A DNA stretch of 22,140 nucleotides, taken from the NCBI GenBank assembly GCA_003667245.1, contig RCNN01000528.1, positions 1-22,140 on the forward strand, read 5' to 3'. Below the pieces are notes generated by a model that worked only from the letters and a program-made list of their open reading frames with translations, was not told where the DNA came from and searched no databases. Shown in pieces: positions 21,054-22,140 of this stretch. Position numbers and translations under genes: made by a program. The stretch's first letter is position 1; every line of letters starts with the position of its first letter. The DNA is from Heterostelium multicystogenum. Its lineage: Eukaryota; Evosea; Eumycetozoa; Acytosteliales; Acytosteliaceae.

Positions 21054-21838
21054 ATTTTATTATTATTATTATAAATAGATTTATATTATTATTATTTATT
21101 ATATTATTATTATTTACTATTACTATCTATTATGTAATATTAATATTTTACGATAAGTAGTGTAAGTTGTAACTTCGCTTTGCTTTGGTTTACTTTAAGC
21201 TATGTTAATTTATTTAAATTGAACAAATAGAATTTTACAAATATTACAAAATTATGTAATTTTCAATAGTATTCACACGCAATAAGTACAGTGTTTGTGT
21301 TTCATAATAATATGTTTAATTTGTTTGTTTTTTAAATTAAACATCCTCATATGACTAATTTTAATTATGTTCTCAAAAAAATACAAATGTGTGAAGTAGT
21401 TATTCATTCTGTTAATTAAATTTACTAAAAAGGAAATTTGCAAACTTTTTAATATTTTTTACCAAGGAGAATCAATATCAATCTTAAATTTAGAATAGTA
21501 ATACTAATAATAATATTATAATATTTTAGGTAATTAAAGTATAAGGGTTAACTTAATCTTACTTGGTCTGTAACGGCACTACATGAGTCAAGTAGGTTTG
21601 AATAATTATACTTCTATTTATTGCTTTATATTATCTTGGATTGTTCATTTATTTATAAATATAAGATATATTTATATTTATAACTAAAAAGATACAAAGA
21701 CAAAAATAGAACAATCAATGTGACTCCTCTTTCAGTAATGAAAATTCTTCAATGAGGTAAAACATCGTATTTTTAAAAAAACAATCACAAATTTTATATG
21801 AAAATTAAATTAAATGAAAATAAGAAATTTCATCAATT
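21054..21838. other. Spacer between small gene and tRNA-Asp
   Basis: Very AT-rich, with ATT repeats just upstream of the small gene (21057-21118). No reading frame, retroelement remnant or RNA gene is recognised, including in the roughly 50 bp upstream of the tRNA where dictyostelid tRNA-targeted retrotransposons are known to insert. Confidence 0.5.
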
Positions 21839-21910
21839 TCCCCTTTGGTCTAGTGGTGAGGATTTTCGCCTGTCACGCGAAAGGCCCGGGTTCAATTCCC
21901 GGAAGGGGAG
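21839..21910 (+). tRNA. tRNA-Asp (GUC)
   Basis: A 72-nt tRNA. The acceptor stem pairs TCCCCTT with AAGGGGA (discriminator G at 21910). The D arm contains AGTGGTGAG. The anticodon stem TTCGC/GCGAA encloses CTGTCAC with anticodon GTC, which reads Asp GAC/GAU codons. The T arm CCGGG/CCCGG encloses TTCAATT. Internal A and B boxes (TGGTCTAGTGG and GGTTCAATTCC) match polymerase III promoters. No intron, CCA not encoded. The first T run of four or more downstream is at 21984-21987, 74 nt away. Confidence 0.97.
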
Positions 21911-21930
21911 AAAATATTATCTAATAATCT

Positions 21931-21942
21931 CCCGCATGCGGG
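21931..21942. repeat. GC-rich perfect palindrome in the tRNA 3' flank
   Basis: CCCGCATGCGGG is a 12-bp perfect palindrome 20 bp after tRNA-Asp, in otherwise AT-rich sequence. It lies between the tRNA and the first candidate polymerase III terminator. Confidence 0.7.
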
Positions 21943-22140
21943 CATGTTATAAACAGAAAATTAAAAAATTAAAAATTAATTTCTTTTCTCATTTATCTCC
22001 ATGTGACAATGTTTTGGTCTTAATCTCCATAAAGTATATACAAATATGGAAGTTCTAATGTAACTTTGCCTTCTTTGACAAAGAACCTACCAAAACAAAA
22101 TAAACCAAATAAAGGATTTTAAAATATTGATTCACTTTTT

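Noticed and set aside
21054..22140. tRNA-targeted retroelement (TRE) next to tRNA-Asp
   Set aside because: No reverse transcriptase, repeat module or target-site duplication was seen on either side of the tRNA.

Overview
The window looks like nuclear DNA of a social amoeba (dictyostelid, Amoebozoa). Protein-coding islands sit in very AT-rich spacers, introns are short (about 58-101 nt) with GTATGT/GTAAGT donors and TAG/CAG acceptors, Asn/Ser tracts are encoded in proteins, and the gene set (two-EF-hand alpha-actinin, hybrid histidine kinase, PDE9-like phosphodiesterase, copine-type C2 protein) suits that group. The two genes expected to be highly expressed (complex III core 2 and alpha-actinin) have strongly C-ending codons, which argues against the extremely AT-biased D. 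discoideum itself; a relative such as Heterostelium, Cavenderia or Acytostelium is my inference only.

Layout. Minus strand, 92-7469: UQCRC2 (mitochondrial complex III core protein 2), a Golgi GT13 GlcNAc-transferase carrying an MGAT5-like Cys-rich tail, and alpha-actinin. From 7470 to about 10.8 kb there is no convincing complete gene; its right part is an A/C-rich leader. Plus strand, about 10.8-12.0 kb: a PDE9-type cyclic-nucleotide phosphodiesterase. Minus strand, 12531-16152: a hybrid histidine kinase with PAS, HisKA, HATPase, pseudo-receiver and receiver domains, convergent with the PDE. A 1.75 kb spacer then separates divergent genes. Plus strand, 17908-19102: a ZIP zinc transporter, tail-to-tail with a minus-strand C2-domain gene (19192-20156). 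After that come a small unrecognised minus-strand gene and a tRNA-Asp(GUC).

The dominant anomaly is that every protein-coding gene is interrupted by single-base indels, about 35 by eye in roughly 10 kb of coding sequence (about two thirds extra bases, one third missing bases). Switching frame at each one gives continuous conserved protein. In the PDE, a +1/-1 pair scrambles exactly the metal-binding HD signature, and two extra bases sit at splice borders. I therefore read the genes as intact and the sequence as an unpolished, insertion-prone draft, not as pseudogenes or programmed frameshifting. All gene models below are frame-corrected readings.

Functionally the region is ordinary mixed housekeeping, cytoskeleton, secretory-pathway and signalling content. 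No mobile element, CRISPR array or clear gene cluster was seen. The most notable protein architecture is the GT13 domain fused to an MGAT5-like cysteine module.
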